NCBI GenBank assembly: GCA_028023455.1
Contig: JAQFVV010006312.1
Span: 62,001 to 126,000, forward strand
Length of the DNA stretch: 64,000 nt
Source of the DNA: Epiperipatus broadwayi
Lineage: Eukaryota > Onychophora > Udeonychophora > Euonychophora > Peripatidae
Reading direction: 5' to 3'
Shown here: in pieces, positions 1-12,530 of the stretch
Layout of the letters: each line of letters opens with the position of its first letter
Numbering within the stretch: the first letter of the stretch is position 1
The notes under the pieces: model-generated
Seen by the model: the letters and a program-made list of their open reading frames with translations, nothing else
What the model was told of the DNA's origin: nothing
Database searches by the model: none
Program-made: the position numbers and the translations under genes

Positions 1-138
1 TTTTTCAAATGTATCTTTTCACATGTGTGTGATCAGGTGGGTCAGCAATATGAGATGGCACTGATAGTAGTGGGTTGTGTGAAAGTCTGAATTCGAATCC
101 CACATATATTGCATATATAAATGCAGGTTTAAGTCCGT
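1..138 (+). repeat. SINE-like element, copy 1 (tRNA-like)
   Basis: This is one of at least five copies in the window of a short dispersed repeat. It has an A-box-like stretch (GATCAGGTGG, about 32-41), then TCAGCAATATGAGAT, GTGTGAAAGTCTGA, and a near-consensus RNA polymerase III B box (ATTCGAATCCC, about 92-102). It ends in an AT-rich ATATAT tail. Two Pol III-like boxes about 60 bases apart and a simple-repeat tail are the hallmarks of a tRNA-derived SINE. The tRNA parentage and family name are not identified. The copy may begin before the window. Confidence 0.6.
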
Positions 139-902
<764 letters not shown>

Positions 903-1315
903 CTAATGAAGTTGAAGATGGGTTTTAGTATGTGGTAAAATGATAGTGACTTTTTTCTTTGATTTTGATGATGGATATCTTAATAAGCTTTCAATTTATC
1001 AAAGAAAAAACAAAGAAAATATTATTGACATGATTAAAAAATAATCGAATGTTTTATTGTCACTTCTTAGGGATATCATATAATGACTGAATACTTGTGG
1101 AGATATTCATGTACTTTGATGTAGACACTTTTACTATAAATATATAGACATATGAATGAATTGGGGCTGATAATATGTGCTAATAGCATTTATTTTGCTT
1201 TATTTATCATTAAATAGTTGTAAATTAATGCAACTCAATTGTGTATTAAATGTTAGTGTAATAGTTGCATTATTATAAATACATTTTTTTATTATAAAGT
1301 TAATTTAATACAATG

Positions 1316-1490
1316 TACAGGCTTACATTCATCTGCACATATATAATATAATATATAAGGAATTCGAACTCAGACTTTCATATGCCCTCAATTCTCCATG
1401 ACATCTTATATTGCTGACCTACCTGATCACACATATGCTGAAAAGATAAATAATAACCAATATACGTATTTCATGTGAAAGTTAAGTAAT
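1316..1490 (-). repeat. SINE-like element, copy 2
   Basis: Read on the minus strand this repeats the family at 1-138: GTGTGATCAGGTAGGTCAGC, then a GAAAGTCTGAGTTCGAATTCC B-box-like block, then an ATAT-rich tail and a segment resembling TGCAGATGAATGTAAGCC. The 5' part, around 1440-1470, carries the shared stretch near TTTATCTTTTCA seen in the copies at 26.7 and 50.3 kb. It is diverged and contains no protein-coding sequence. Confidence 0.6.
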
Positions 1491-4078
1491 TGTCTTTATC
1501 AAATCAGTATATAAACTCTAATTCAATAAAAGACACCATTCCACAAATACCTAATTGATCAGTATTTAAAGTATTCGTTTTATAATAACAGTATTTTTTG
1601 TTATGTATATAAATAATCTTATTTTAAAATAAAATAACATTGCAATTGCAGTCTATACCTTGTTGTGAGGGCAGTTAAATTTTAATTCACCTAATAAGTC
1701 ATTGGTTAATAGATGGTATCAGGATTGTGTTATTTCTGTATCATTTTTATAATTTTAAAATTAATTATGATATAAATTGAACATTTATTAAATATATATA
1801 CTATAGATGACATGATATTCTATTATTTAATTTAGTTATTTTCAAATGTGAGAGCAGAGAGCAATGGGAAATTCAGAAAGTGAATGCATTCTCTACATCT
1901 TTTTAATTAAAGTACCAATCTGCTTACAAATGATGGAGTTCATCAAATGAATTGTTATCATTAAATGTTACAAAATTTTAGAACTAAAGACTTGCTAAAT
2001 TTAACCTTGCTCGTTATTTGATTCTAATAATTGCTATTTCATCTTTTGTAATTCAGAAAGTCTAGTCAAATAATCTCTTTAATGATTATTTATCGTTCAT
2101 TGCAAACCATGTACTTGTTATTATTAGAAGTGACTAAGAAACAAGAAAAAATATTTATATTTATAAATATATAAGATTTTTTTCAATATTTGTAAATACT
2201 CTCCTTTATTTACTGTAACTGTTCTCTTTAAAATTTAACATATAAAACACTGCAGTTAGCAATTAAATTAAAGTTTTTAATATGATATAGTCAAGTTGAA
2301 TAATAAACAATAGATTATGCATATACGTTAAGTATTTTTTTTGAAAACGAGTAGAGGAACTAGGCGCGCATAAATCTGCACCAAACATAAGGCAAAGTGT
2401 GAGGGTACAAATATTTTCAATTTTTGAAATATGCTAAGAGGCACTGTATGTATAGTTTGGATAAATTATTGCAATATAATATATATATATATTGAAGTGG
2501 TCAATCTGATACTCAGATTTAGCTTCACAACCACTCAAAATCTCTCACCACCAAACTATATTCAAACTCCATCCTTACGCATATATACACATTTATTAAT
2601 ACATTTTTTGCTTAATTATTAAAATAATCATTGAAGTATATATATATAAATGTCTTAATTTAAATATCTTAAATGAATAAATATTTTATATTATATTATT
2701 CATATATGTGCGTAATGGATACATATATATCATAGGTGAGGGGAGATTATTTATAAAGTGTTTATAATATTAAAATATTTAATATTAATTTGTATTTTTA
2801 AAATTATGTAAAATTTTATTATTTATTTTGGTAATGGTGGTCAGAAAAGGTGATGTAATCCTGCCAAATATTTTCGAATGCAACTAAGTCAATTAATCGG
2901 AAATCCATTTAGTCCAAATTAAATTGTTATAATTTTATAAAAGTAATGTAAAATCTATTAGTGGAAATTTTATCCACTTCAAATTTGTTTTCAAATATCT
3001 GAGATTTTAAAACATTCCTTCCAAAAATTCTTAGCAGAATTGCATTGTCTTAAAAACTTACCAGAACAAAGGTATGCAACTGGTCTGCAAATTGCAAATC
3101 ACCAAAGTATATAAATTGCCTTAAGTCATATAGTTAAAAGCATTCCAGAACAACTTCAAAATAATATAAATAGTGCTGCATTTAAACACCCAAAGGAGAG
3201 CAAATACTGTGAGAAGAGCAATGGCAAGCAAAATCCACACTCCTTGTTCTTTTGACTCAATATATCATGAATAAGTAAAAACTTTCACCTTTCTCACTGT
3301 TTCAGAATGCCATCATTTCCAACACCATCACCCAGGATCCAGATACTCATGAACTATTACTATGAACATATATACTAAATACTGAAAGTGCTACCTGCCT
3401 GACCAACCTGAATAAAACTAGATCTAGTCTACAATGGATTTTTTAAATTATCCAAGAATCGCCATCAATAATGAACAAAATAACAAATCCATGTTGCTAC
3501 TATAACTCATAAATTTACATGTATAATCTCAATTTTAAACTGTATTTCTTGTCTAGCCATTCTTTTAAATGTAGTGTAATCCTTATAGCTGTTATTAAGA
3601 TCAGCTAATTCATTATCAACTAAAATAATTTGTAAACTAATGTATTCCACTCTCCAAAAGTCTCTTAATCTTTCTCTTATCATTGAGCTTCTAGTAAATA
3701 CTTCTAATTTCTTATTTCATTTTTGTGTGGCAACAATATTTTGTATTTTGATTATTATATTTTATATTTTAAATAATATGTCAATAATTTTCAAAATTTG
3801 CAAGAATGTTAACTCTTTTTTTTTTAAAATTCCCCCCTTTTTTTTCATGGGGAGATCAGTTTAGTTTCTTTTAATTAAAACAAGTTTGTTATTTTAAGTA
3901 CAATGGACACTTGCAGATTTGGGAAAAAACAACTCAATTATATTATAGTGTGATTGCCAAAAAACAGAATAGAAATCTGTTTTTTCTCAGAAATGTTTTT
4001 ATTTTAATTTAAAATAATAGTGCTAATTCTAAAATTTCAAATCTCTTTCTGTGAAAGGAAATAACCACCACCTAACTA

Positions 4079-4080
<2 letters not shown>
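1491..4080. other. AT-rich intergenic DNA
   Basis: No gene recognised. Open frames at 2431-2622 and 3640-3864 have the low-complexity I/F/L/N/S/Y composition expected of random AT-rich DNA. The block at about 2990-3450 is less AT-rich than its surroundings (for example CACCATCACCCAGGATCC near 3322-3339) and could be an old repeat, but I could not assign it. Confidence 0.55.
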
Positions 4081-4086
<6 letters not shown>

Positions 4087-4110
<24 letters not shown>

Positions 4111-4121
4111 CATATATAACA

Positions 4122-4184
<63 letters not shown>
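4087..4184. repeat. Interrupted (TA)n microsatellite
   Basis: Two TA tracts separated by a short CATATATAACATC interruption. Confidence 0.95.
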
Positions 4185-4185
<1 letters not shown>

Positions 4186-4579
4186 GATGTGTACTATATC
4201 ATCAAAGCACATAGAACTGAATTTTCATGTTTGTTTTAATGTTTGTGGGAAATTTTATATATAAATTAATGTAACAGGGGAAACAGATTTTTATTTCAAT
4301 ATTTTGTCATTTTATTAATGAATTTAAGCTCTCCCTTACTGTTTAGTATTCAAATCATACCATTACACAGAATATTTCATAATATATAGGTATTAATTCA
4401 TTAAGTATTTTTTTAAAGTAAGTTTTGTTCCAAGTGTTGCATGCATACAGGCTTTCTCATTCATGTTTTTCATATATTGTGCTTCGTTCCAAGGGTGTAT
4501 CAGAAACCTGAACCCTGTCTCATGTCTACAAGTTCAAGAACAAGGCCAAAACTCCTTGGGACTTATATTGTCACCTGAG

Positions 4580-4759
4580 TTACCTCCATATGGAAATCAC
4601 TCTAGAAAAAAATAGCCCATCATAGCTCACTGAAGACTCTTCTTTTTTAATTAACTGATTCTGCCAAAGTTTGCAGACATAAATCGGTCTTTTCAACTTC
4701 AATGAATCTTTGAAAGTACCATCCAGGATCTTCAACAGGATCACATAAATTGGCTCCAT
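4580..4759 (-). CDS. Unidentified 59-codon open frame in a GC-richer block
   Basis: On the minus strand an ATG at 4759 opens 59 codons ending in TAA at 4580-4582. The product starts MEPIYVILLKILDGTFKDSL and ends SVSYDGLFFSRVISIWR. Its composition (W, D, K, E, P present) is unlike the I/F/L/N/Y-only translations typical of random frames here, and the frame stays open for a few codons upstream of the ATG. The surrounding block, about 4430-4830, is visibly richer in G+C. I do not recognise the family. It may be a fragment of a transposon or pseudogene, and no splice or promoter signal was established. Expression is unproven. Confidence 0.25.
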   Translation of the reverse strand: MEPIYVILLKILDGTFKDSLKLKRPIYVCKLWQNQLIKKEESSVSYDGLFFSRVISIWR

Positions 4760-4895
4760 GCATGCATCACCCTTTTTGTTCTGGTTTCAAATAAAACCCA
4801 TGAATATCCATAAGCTGTAATCTTCTGATACTACTAAGCAGATTTCTTCATGATATTTATTAATATTTTCATATGAGCATCTTTTTGTGATGCAA

Positions 4896-4908
4896 TTTTT
4901 TTTTTTTT

Positions 4909-4979
<71 letters not shown>
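4896..4979. repeat. Poly-T followed by (TA)n
   Basis: A T tract of about 17 bases, a short ATATTTTAT bridge and then about 58 bases of TA dinucleotide. A poly-T/poly-A plus microsatellite could be a retroposon tail, but no element body was recognised beside it. Confidence 0.9.
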
Positions 4980-4981
<2 letters not shown>

Positions 4982-7900
4982 GACCATCTGAATGGGCACA
5001 ATGGTTTAAGATACTTTGTATCTTAAATAAATAGTTCTATTATACTAAAAAAAATGAAATAGCCTTAGAATTTTAAAATTTTTTGCTGGAGATTGCTTAA
5101 AGCTTAAATATGGATTGCTTATGCAGTTTACTGACCACTTTATACGTATTTATTAGTATTATTGTGGTTAATGAGGTATTTAATGTAAGGAAGGGGGGTT
5201 GTTTATTAGTGGAATTGATACATCTTATTGGAAAGATGCAATGTTATCCTGTGTTAGTATAATATTATTTGAATGGTTTCACATATCCTTTATTCATTAA
5301 TTCTTATCTTTTTTGTCAACAGTTAATAGCAGTTTCAATTATATTTAGTTAAGATGGTTCAATATTTAGGTTGTAGTACATGTGTATGCATGTATGATTC
5401 TGCATTATGTTTCATTTCATTTTCATCTTTAATAACAGCAAACAATAGTACATTCACAATAAAAACATTTAAATAAGAGTAATTATCTTAAATAATTTAA
5501 CAAATATATATTTCCTTCCAATGATTAATAGATAGTTAGATCAATGAATTATTTTATAAATTGAATAAATTATTAATCATTTTTATTTGATAGTTAATTA
5601 ATATTCATTTTTCTTTCAAGTTTGTAAAAGCTATTTATTTTATTATTTGTATTTTTTTTTCTTGTCTTCATTTAGTTTTAAAAATCAAAATGATTTTTTT
5701 TTTTTTGAAAAGATTTGTTTTTGCATATGTAATTAGTTAGTTAGCAAGATGCATGGGAGTAACCTTGGGGAAAGGCAAATGAACTTTGCTAAAAAGATTT
5801 TTTTTAACAAAGATCTCGAGTAGAAAATTGGCTTTTTTATAATGTAATTGTAACCAGTAAACAGTGGTTCATGTATTGTAAAAATTAAAGCCAGTTGCTG
5901 AAGTCAAATTGACTTTGAAAAGACTTTAGAGTAAAAACTTCCAAAGGAGCTTCAGAACTTTATTATGGAAAAAAATGAATTAAAAATGCAATTCTAAGGT
6001 TTTAAAAAAGGTACGTCAGTTTGATTAACTCTCTTCGATTTAAACATTTCTGAATTAATCCCTTTATAACTATTACTCTTTTAAAAATGTATGTTAATAA
6101 TGTCCAGTCTATATTATTTCATTTAATTGCCATTTTTAATAAGAATGGTTTACATAAATATTATTGTTGTATCATTAAGCAGCATATTTTTTTGATATAT
6201 ATGGAAAACGCATGCAGAACTGTTCTATAGAATATATTTTAATTTCTCACTATTTTTTGTGTAGTGTTCTTTGTGAAGATTATACATAGACTTAAGGATA
6301 TGTCTATTTTGATAGATCATACTATGTTTAAGTTCATCATAAGGAGATAACAGTATTCATTTATTCGATATTTCTGGAGCTAATACGTATTTTTAAATTA
6401 AGGAAATAAAATGTAAGCTACTTCTGTTTAAATTGAATAGAAGGACAGAAATGAGGGTAATTTTTGTTCTCTTCAATAAGGATGGAATATATAATAAAGC
6501 ATTATTAATTATGGAATTACTAAGGACAATTTAAAGTATTATTAAATGCTATTCAAAAAAATACTAAGGATAATCGCGTATTTAATCCAGAACTGCACGG
6601 AAAATGTCTTATATTTTCAGTATAATAAAGGAGAAATTCACTGCTTGTGTATAATTTGGCACCTCGAATGGTTATGCTATGAACACTGAAAGGTACTGGG
6701 CATATTTAAATTATGCTTATATTTTTTTAAGTTATACTGCAGAAGTGCATTTTAGTTTAAATTCAGTTTGGAATGTGTCCCATATTGTTTCGTAAAACCT
6801 GGAACCGAGCTTTTGAAGTGAACTTTTATTTTAAATTACAAAACTAATAACCTTTGTTTCTTTATTTTTTTTTATTGCTTGTCATAATTAATATATATGA
6901 TAGGTAGATATGCTTATTTATTATTATGTTCATTTATAATCTGTGTTATTTTGATTTTCGAGACCGTCTCTGAAGCGTATCTAAATGAGGAGTACGCTGG
7001 TAAAAATTGATTGTGTTCAAACAGGTCTTATTATTCTTTTACGAAGGGAAAAGAAAGAAAATTTTTTTTAATATATTATTAGAGAGGTTTACATTTATTT
7101 TGTATACTTTATTATCTCAAAGTGAAAATTTTGTTCTTTGTTTAAATCAATGAACTTATAATAGAAATAGTTTGTTAGATATAAAAAGAGTTCATTGGTA
7201 CTAATTAGAACCATTAAATTTTAAAAACTAACCTAAAGTTTATTAAATTAAAAGTTATGCCTTAATGCAATATTTAATTATCATATTACCTGCTTAGTGT
7301 GTAATTTAGAGTTAATATTATATATACTTTTTATTCACAGGTGTTTGTTTGTTTTGCACAATTATAATATTTATTTGATAAAATTCAGTTTGTGAATATT
7401 TTATGCATAAATTTCATACATTGTTGTATTCTACTGAGTTGAACAGATTGATATATTATCTGTATGTATTTATCTGCCAGCATGTATTTATAATGTTCGA
7501 TATTTAGAGAAGCTATGAAAATAGAAAGAAATCTGATTGCGTTGTAATGTCTATAGGGATAAAAGATCTTGCTTATTTAGAATATGTCAATAATTTTATA
7601 TGAGTAGAGCCTAGTTTATTTTATATGCGTATGATTAATGATATTTTTTGAAATGATATTCGTAGGGCCCTGGTGATGAGGAATTTAATCCCCACCAATA
7701 ATGTATTTAGAAGTAGATGAGTTATTGTTGAAATATGATTAAATGATGTTTAGGAAGTTATGTGACGTTTTTTCTTAGATTCTTGGTAATGAGGAATTGT
7801 AAAAGTGTCCAGTAAAAGTTATTTGCTCCTCATGTAGATTCCCCTTGTAACGTATAGTATATATAATCATAAAAATATAGCTTTGTGTTAATTAATATGT

Positions 7901-9485
7901 GGCTAGATAAATTGTTAGATTAACTCTTGATGTAGTATTAGTGTCATATTTTTATTGATGAATTACGACATTGTTCGAAATAAAATAATTGTATGATATT
8001 TTCTTAATGAATGGAGAGTTTATAGAAAAGATTGTTTTACATTATTGCTGCTTGAATGTGCGCGCACACACGTAATATAAATAATATCGCGTATATAAAG
8101 TATAGAATTATTAAAATTAAAATGAGAAATAAATGCTTTTGAAATATATTACATTCATTTAATAGAAGTATAAAGTATTAAGATTAAAACGGGAAATAAA
8201 TATTTTAAAATACAGTGTATTTATTTAAATAATGTTACAAATCATCAAATCATCAGAATAAACATGATTTTGTGCTATAAATGAAAGGTATAAGTAATTG
8301 AAAGTGATTATTAGTCAATTAGAGAAGGTTGCTTTGCTGAAAGCTAAATTTAAGTAATTTGATTTATTTGGTTAATCAAGAATAATATCCTCGAAAGTAT
8401 CTATTTTTTTGTGCTAATAATATAACATTTTACTTATTTATTGTCATATAGATGAAACATATAGGCAAAACCTGTGTTCGAAGTCAGGATATTTAAACTT
8501 TGTTATTAATTTGCTTTGATAGTAGGGATAATCCCAAACTGATACTACAGATTCATTTGATAATTTAAAAGTCTGTAAAACAAATAGTCCATTTGTAAAT
8601 ATTATGTTAAACCAAATCTATCTTATTTTGTTATAATAAATGATTTGTTTCGTTATTTAAAATCTTAAGAACTGTGTCTTGAGTTATTCTTGTGTACATT
8701 CGTATTTCCATTTCCACATCTCCACATTTCATAAATCTATTATAAAACAGATATAATATTTTAGAGTTATAATATTAAATTTGCTAGTGTCTGACAATAT
8801 TGTAATTCTTAATCCAAACATTATAAAAAGTATTTGCCACTTGATAAACGTATTAAAAAGGTTGCCAGGTCAGTATATTTGTGAGATGATGATATGAGAT
8901 TAAAATACCCTATTTCTGTCATTATCTTATTATTGAAACACAGTAAAATGTTTAGTAAATTTGTTTTATTACATTTTATCATACTTAAGAATTATAATTT
9001 ATGGGCCAATATATTTTATTTAATTCAACTGTGTTTGTTAAATTCCCTGAGATTTTATCTTATTGTTTATTTCTTGATTGGCATTACAGTAGATGTTTAG
9101 ATTATAATATGCCAAGTCATAGAATTGTTAAGAGTATAATTATAGCAAGCTGATATATGTTATACTTGGATGAACGAAGAAATTAAGTTTAAAGTATATT
9201 TTTAATAGACTGAACTAAGTAAACATTATGATTCTTTATTATACAATTAATTAACAAAGGAATTTACATTATATTAAATATTTTATATTTCTTCTTTTAT
9301 TCATTTATTATCATATATCTTATGAACTGCCTATAGCCTCCCACTGAGCTGAGCTGAACATAAACTTAAATATAGAGTCTCAGTAATAATTTTATTATAT
9401 CTTTTGTTATATTGTTCTATTCATTAATAGAACTGGTGCCTGGGCATTTCGTTATGTAATATATATGAGCGGTGTTGGGAGTGTA

Positions 9486-9490
<5 letters not shown>
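4980..9490. other. AT-rich intergenic DNA, nothing recognised
   Basis: About 4.5 kb of AT-rich sequence without a credible coding region or RNA gene. The open frame at 8894-9100 is hydrophobic low-complexity translation and is treated as chance. Confidence 0.6.

Positions 9491-9519
<29 letters not shown>
9491..9519. repeat. (TA)n microsatellite
   Basis: A short TA tract just upstream of the foldback element at 9577-9874. A second ATATATAT stretch lies at about 9881-9890 on its other side. Confidence 0.9.
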
Positions 9520-9525
<6 letters not shown>

Positions 9526-9576
9526 CCATTAATTAAAAACAAATTTGTAATTATAATTGAAATAATAAATTTAACA

Positions 9577-9874
9577 GTTTACAAACTATTACAAACAATC
9601 TTTAAATCTGCAGAAGTCCTTTTGGTTAATTTCTAAAACCTGCCTCAACTGCCATTAAATTCAAAAAACAAAAGCGGAAGCAAAAGTCATCAATTCAAAT
9701 TCCACAAATCTCATATTTTAATGCTAACATTAAAATACGAGATTCATGGAATTTGAATTGATGATGTTTGCTTCCGCTTTGGTTTTTTGAATTTAATGGA
9801 AGTTGAGGCAGGTGTAAAAAATTAACCAAAAGTACTTGTGCAGATTTAAAGATTGTTTGTAATAGTTTGTAAAC
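9577..9874. mobile_element. Foldback (hairpin) element, MITE-like
   Basis: A long inverted repeat of about 298 bases with almost no loop. The left arm begins GTTTACAAACTATTAC at 9577 and the right arm ends with its complement at 9874. The centre lies near 9726 in TTTTAATGCTAACATTAAAA. Matching landmarks include GCGGAAGCAAA near 9674 and TTTGCTTCCGC near 9768, and CTGCCTCAACT versus AGTTGAGGCAGG. Arms of about 145 bases differ at only some 15-20 positions by eye. AT-rich DNA on both sides fits a TA-like target. A non-autonomous DNA transposon of foldback type is the likely origin. The open frame at 9695-9952 (-) only reads through the right arm and is not a gene. Confidence 0.75.
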
Positions 9875-9891
9875 CATTAAATATATATATA

Positions 9892-12530
9892 TTATAATGA
9901 TCGGATGAAGTTCAGTCTTACCGTATCTGCTATATAGGGCACCACCAGGCATTTGAATCTGGAAAATTTATAAAGTAGGCAGATATGCACTATTAAGATC
10001 TAACTTTTACATATGTATTTATTCCGACTGTCATCCCAATGCCATGAGCTCAGTGAGGCACAGAGATTTATAAAATATAAATCTTAAAATATTTTTTCAA
10101 TCTTAACAAAAATAAAAGAAGCCACTGCCAGTAATAACACACACAAACATTTATTAAACATATACATAATTTGGAAATATTATTTTAGTCTAACTTTTAC
10201 TTTAAAATCTAATTTACATTTTTAACTTTTATTTTTGAAGTTCGCACAGATGAATTTAGTATTTTATTAAAGTGTCGAGTGTGAATAGACTACATAGATT
10301 GCATTTGAAAAGAAAATATTCTATCCCTGATTTAACAATGGGCCAAAAGTTCGCAGTCAAAATAGTGTCAATCTATCCGATACATTGATGTATTCAATAC
10401 AGTATGAATATGAAAGCACAAATACCAAACTGTCAGGAATGTACATCTGAACAGCATGGTTATAAAAGACATTGATTCTTGTCCAGTACAAGAATACTAC
10501 ATCTGTCTGATGAGAAAAGCAATATATAAAAAACACCATAGGATGGGAGTGCATATTCCATCTTACTATCCCATTCCATAAGCTAAAAAAGGGTGATCCA
10601 AGGAGCAGAGAATATAAGAAAGTCTTATTTCACCCAAGTGCAGCTTATAAGGTGATCCTGCATAGCGTGGACCTCATAACACATTTACTAATTACACCAA
10701 TATATCCAATCCATTAACCCAATTTAACTACAAAACAAATAACCTAAGATTTACCCTCTCTTAATTAAACTACAATAACTTTACAAATCTATGCAGCCAT
10801 TCATGCTGGGCTTAAATTTAGCATTTATTATGTTTAGTTTAATGAAAAAACAAAAATCATAATAAAACTTGAATGACAAAAAAAAAAAAATAATTGGAAA
10901 TGATTAAAAAAAAAATTCATCAAACAAAATTAATTTTTAATACTAATTTACATTGGTCAGATAGGATCCTATTTCTATTAAATATTAAAGTTCTTATTCT
11001 TTTCAAAGTAATGGAGTTTTTGAATTATAGTTAAAGCTTATTAGAGTTCATAAAGTTCTTATGGTTTAAAAGGAAAGTCCACAGTTTCTATTTGCTTGCA
11101 ACTTGTAAGATGTTAATTCCCACGAGGTCCTTTATTGTTGCTGGTATTTTAATGCTGGATCTTGGTGTTCTGGGGTTCATGATATAGGAAGATGATGTCA
11201 TTTCCTTTCTTTATAATTAACTGAATAAATTGGAATTGTGTCTTTCCAATCCCTTCTCCTCTAACTCTCTTGGACATAACACATATCACCTTTGTTGTCA
11301 CATTTCTATCTTTTTTTCTCCCACTCTTTCTTCTCTTCAATTTATTTCCAAACTTTTTCTTTTATATTAGAACTTTGGATTGAGTGGACATTACATCATG
11401 ATGATGGTGATGGTCTTTTTGTCGAGATCCATTTCCTGTGAGATTTCTTTTATTGGCTATTAGTTTCTATTGTTTTTTCTCTCCTATCTGACCTTTACTT
11501 ATACATTTTGAAATGCCCAAGGGCTAGCTTACTTTTAACTAAATAAAATAATCATTTCCATTTTACAATAGCATTGATTAATTTATTGTACAATCTTTTT
11601 AGCTTTAAATCTTTCAAATATTTTTCTTTGTGAAAATTTAGTTTTAAAATACTTTCCTTTTCTTTAATAAAGTTTTCTTTTAATAATTTTTCATCTGAGC
11701 GATTTTATATATATAAAGTTTAGATGACTTTTAATTTTCAAATTTTATTTCTTAAAAAAGATTTATTTGCGAACTTTTCAATGTCTAATTTTTAAAATAA
11801 ATAATGTAATGGCACGTGTGCTCATTACATATCAGTAAACTTGCTTAAAAAATAAACATAAAAATATTTTACTTAGGGTTAGCAATTATGGTACATGATT
11901 AATGAAGACATTCGGTTAGTAATTTTACAAAAAGATTATATACAAAAAAAATGTTGACTATCGTTTTCATATGAACCATCTATGTTTATGCCTCCTTCCT
12001 CCAAGTGTTTTATTTTCTCTATATTTCATTTCTAACAAATGGCAGGACAAGCAAATTACTTATTTAAGGAGGTTGCATTGAAGTAAATACATTTTAAGAG
12101 ATAATGGGTTTGTACATGTATATTTGCCGCACAATTATATATACCACCAATTTATTTATGATTAATTGAATTGCTTAAATAGGGTTACACTGAAGTAAAT
12201 TCCCAAAGGCACTCATCATAAGATACCACATTTACAATCAATAAAGTTACATAGCTGTGTGCACCTATACACATTAAAGCATAATATATATTAACAAAAA
12301 AAACATTAATTGCAACCTTTTGACATTTTTAAAAAAAAATTTCAGTTTTAAAATTATTAATATCTTTTCTTTTTCGTTTTTAATGTATGTGCTATTTCTT
12401 TCTGGCAATGCTCTTATAAGATTTAAATTATATGACTTTATGTAAATAGATAAAAATATTTCATTTTGACAAAAAAAATTACTCAGGGTACTCATGGTTA
12501 AAATGAATCGGTCCACATTGCGTGGCCAAT
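9892..12530. repeat. 2.64 kb tandem repeat unit, copy 1
   Basis: First of three head-to-tail copies. The unit begins TATAATGATCGGATGAAG, followed by GGCACCACCAGGC and GGAAAATTTATA. Spacing to copy 2 is about 2639 bases. Landmarks shared by all copies are TTCGCAGTCAA, GAACAGCATGGTTATA-like sequence, TTGCTTGCAACTT, AATGCCCAAGGGCTAGCTTA and TTTGCGAACTTTTCAATG. On the minus strand the unit carries two short open stretches: 11149-11340 (contains RVRGEGIGK and IIKKGNDIIFLYH) and 10357-10554 (contains HQTDVVFLYW and VFYNHAVQMYIPDS). Both recur in the other copies with frame differences. No family was recognised and no terminal repeats typical of a transposon were seen. Confidence 0.85.

Noticed and set aside
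3640-3864. 74-codon frame ending in an F/P-rich stretch
   Set aside because: Low-complexity hydrophobic translation in AT-rich DNA passing through T-runs, with no motif.
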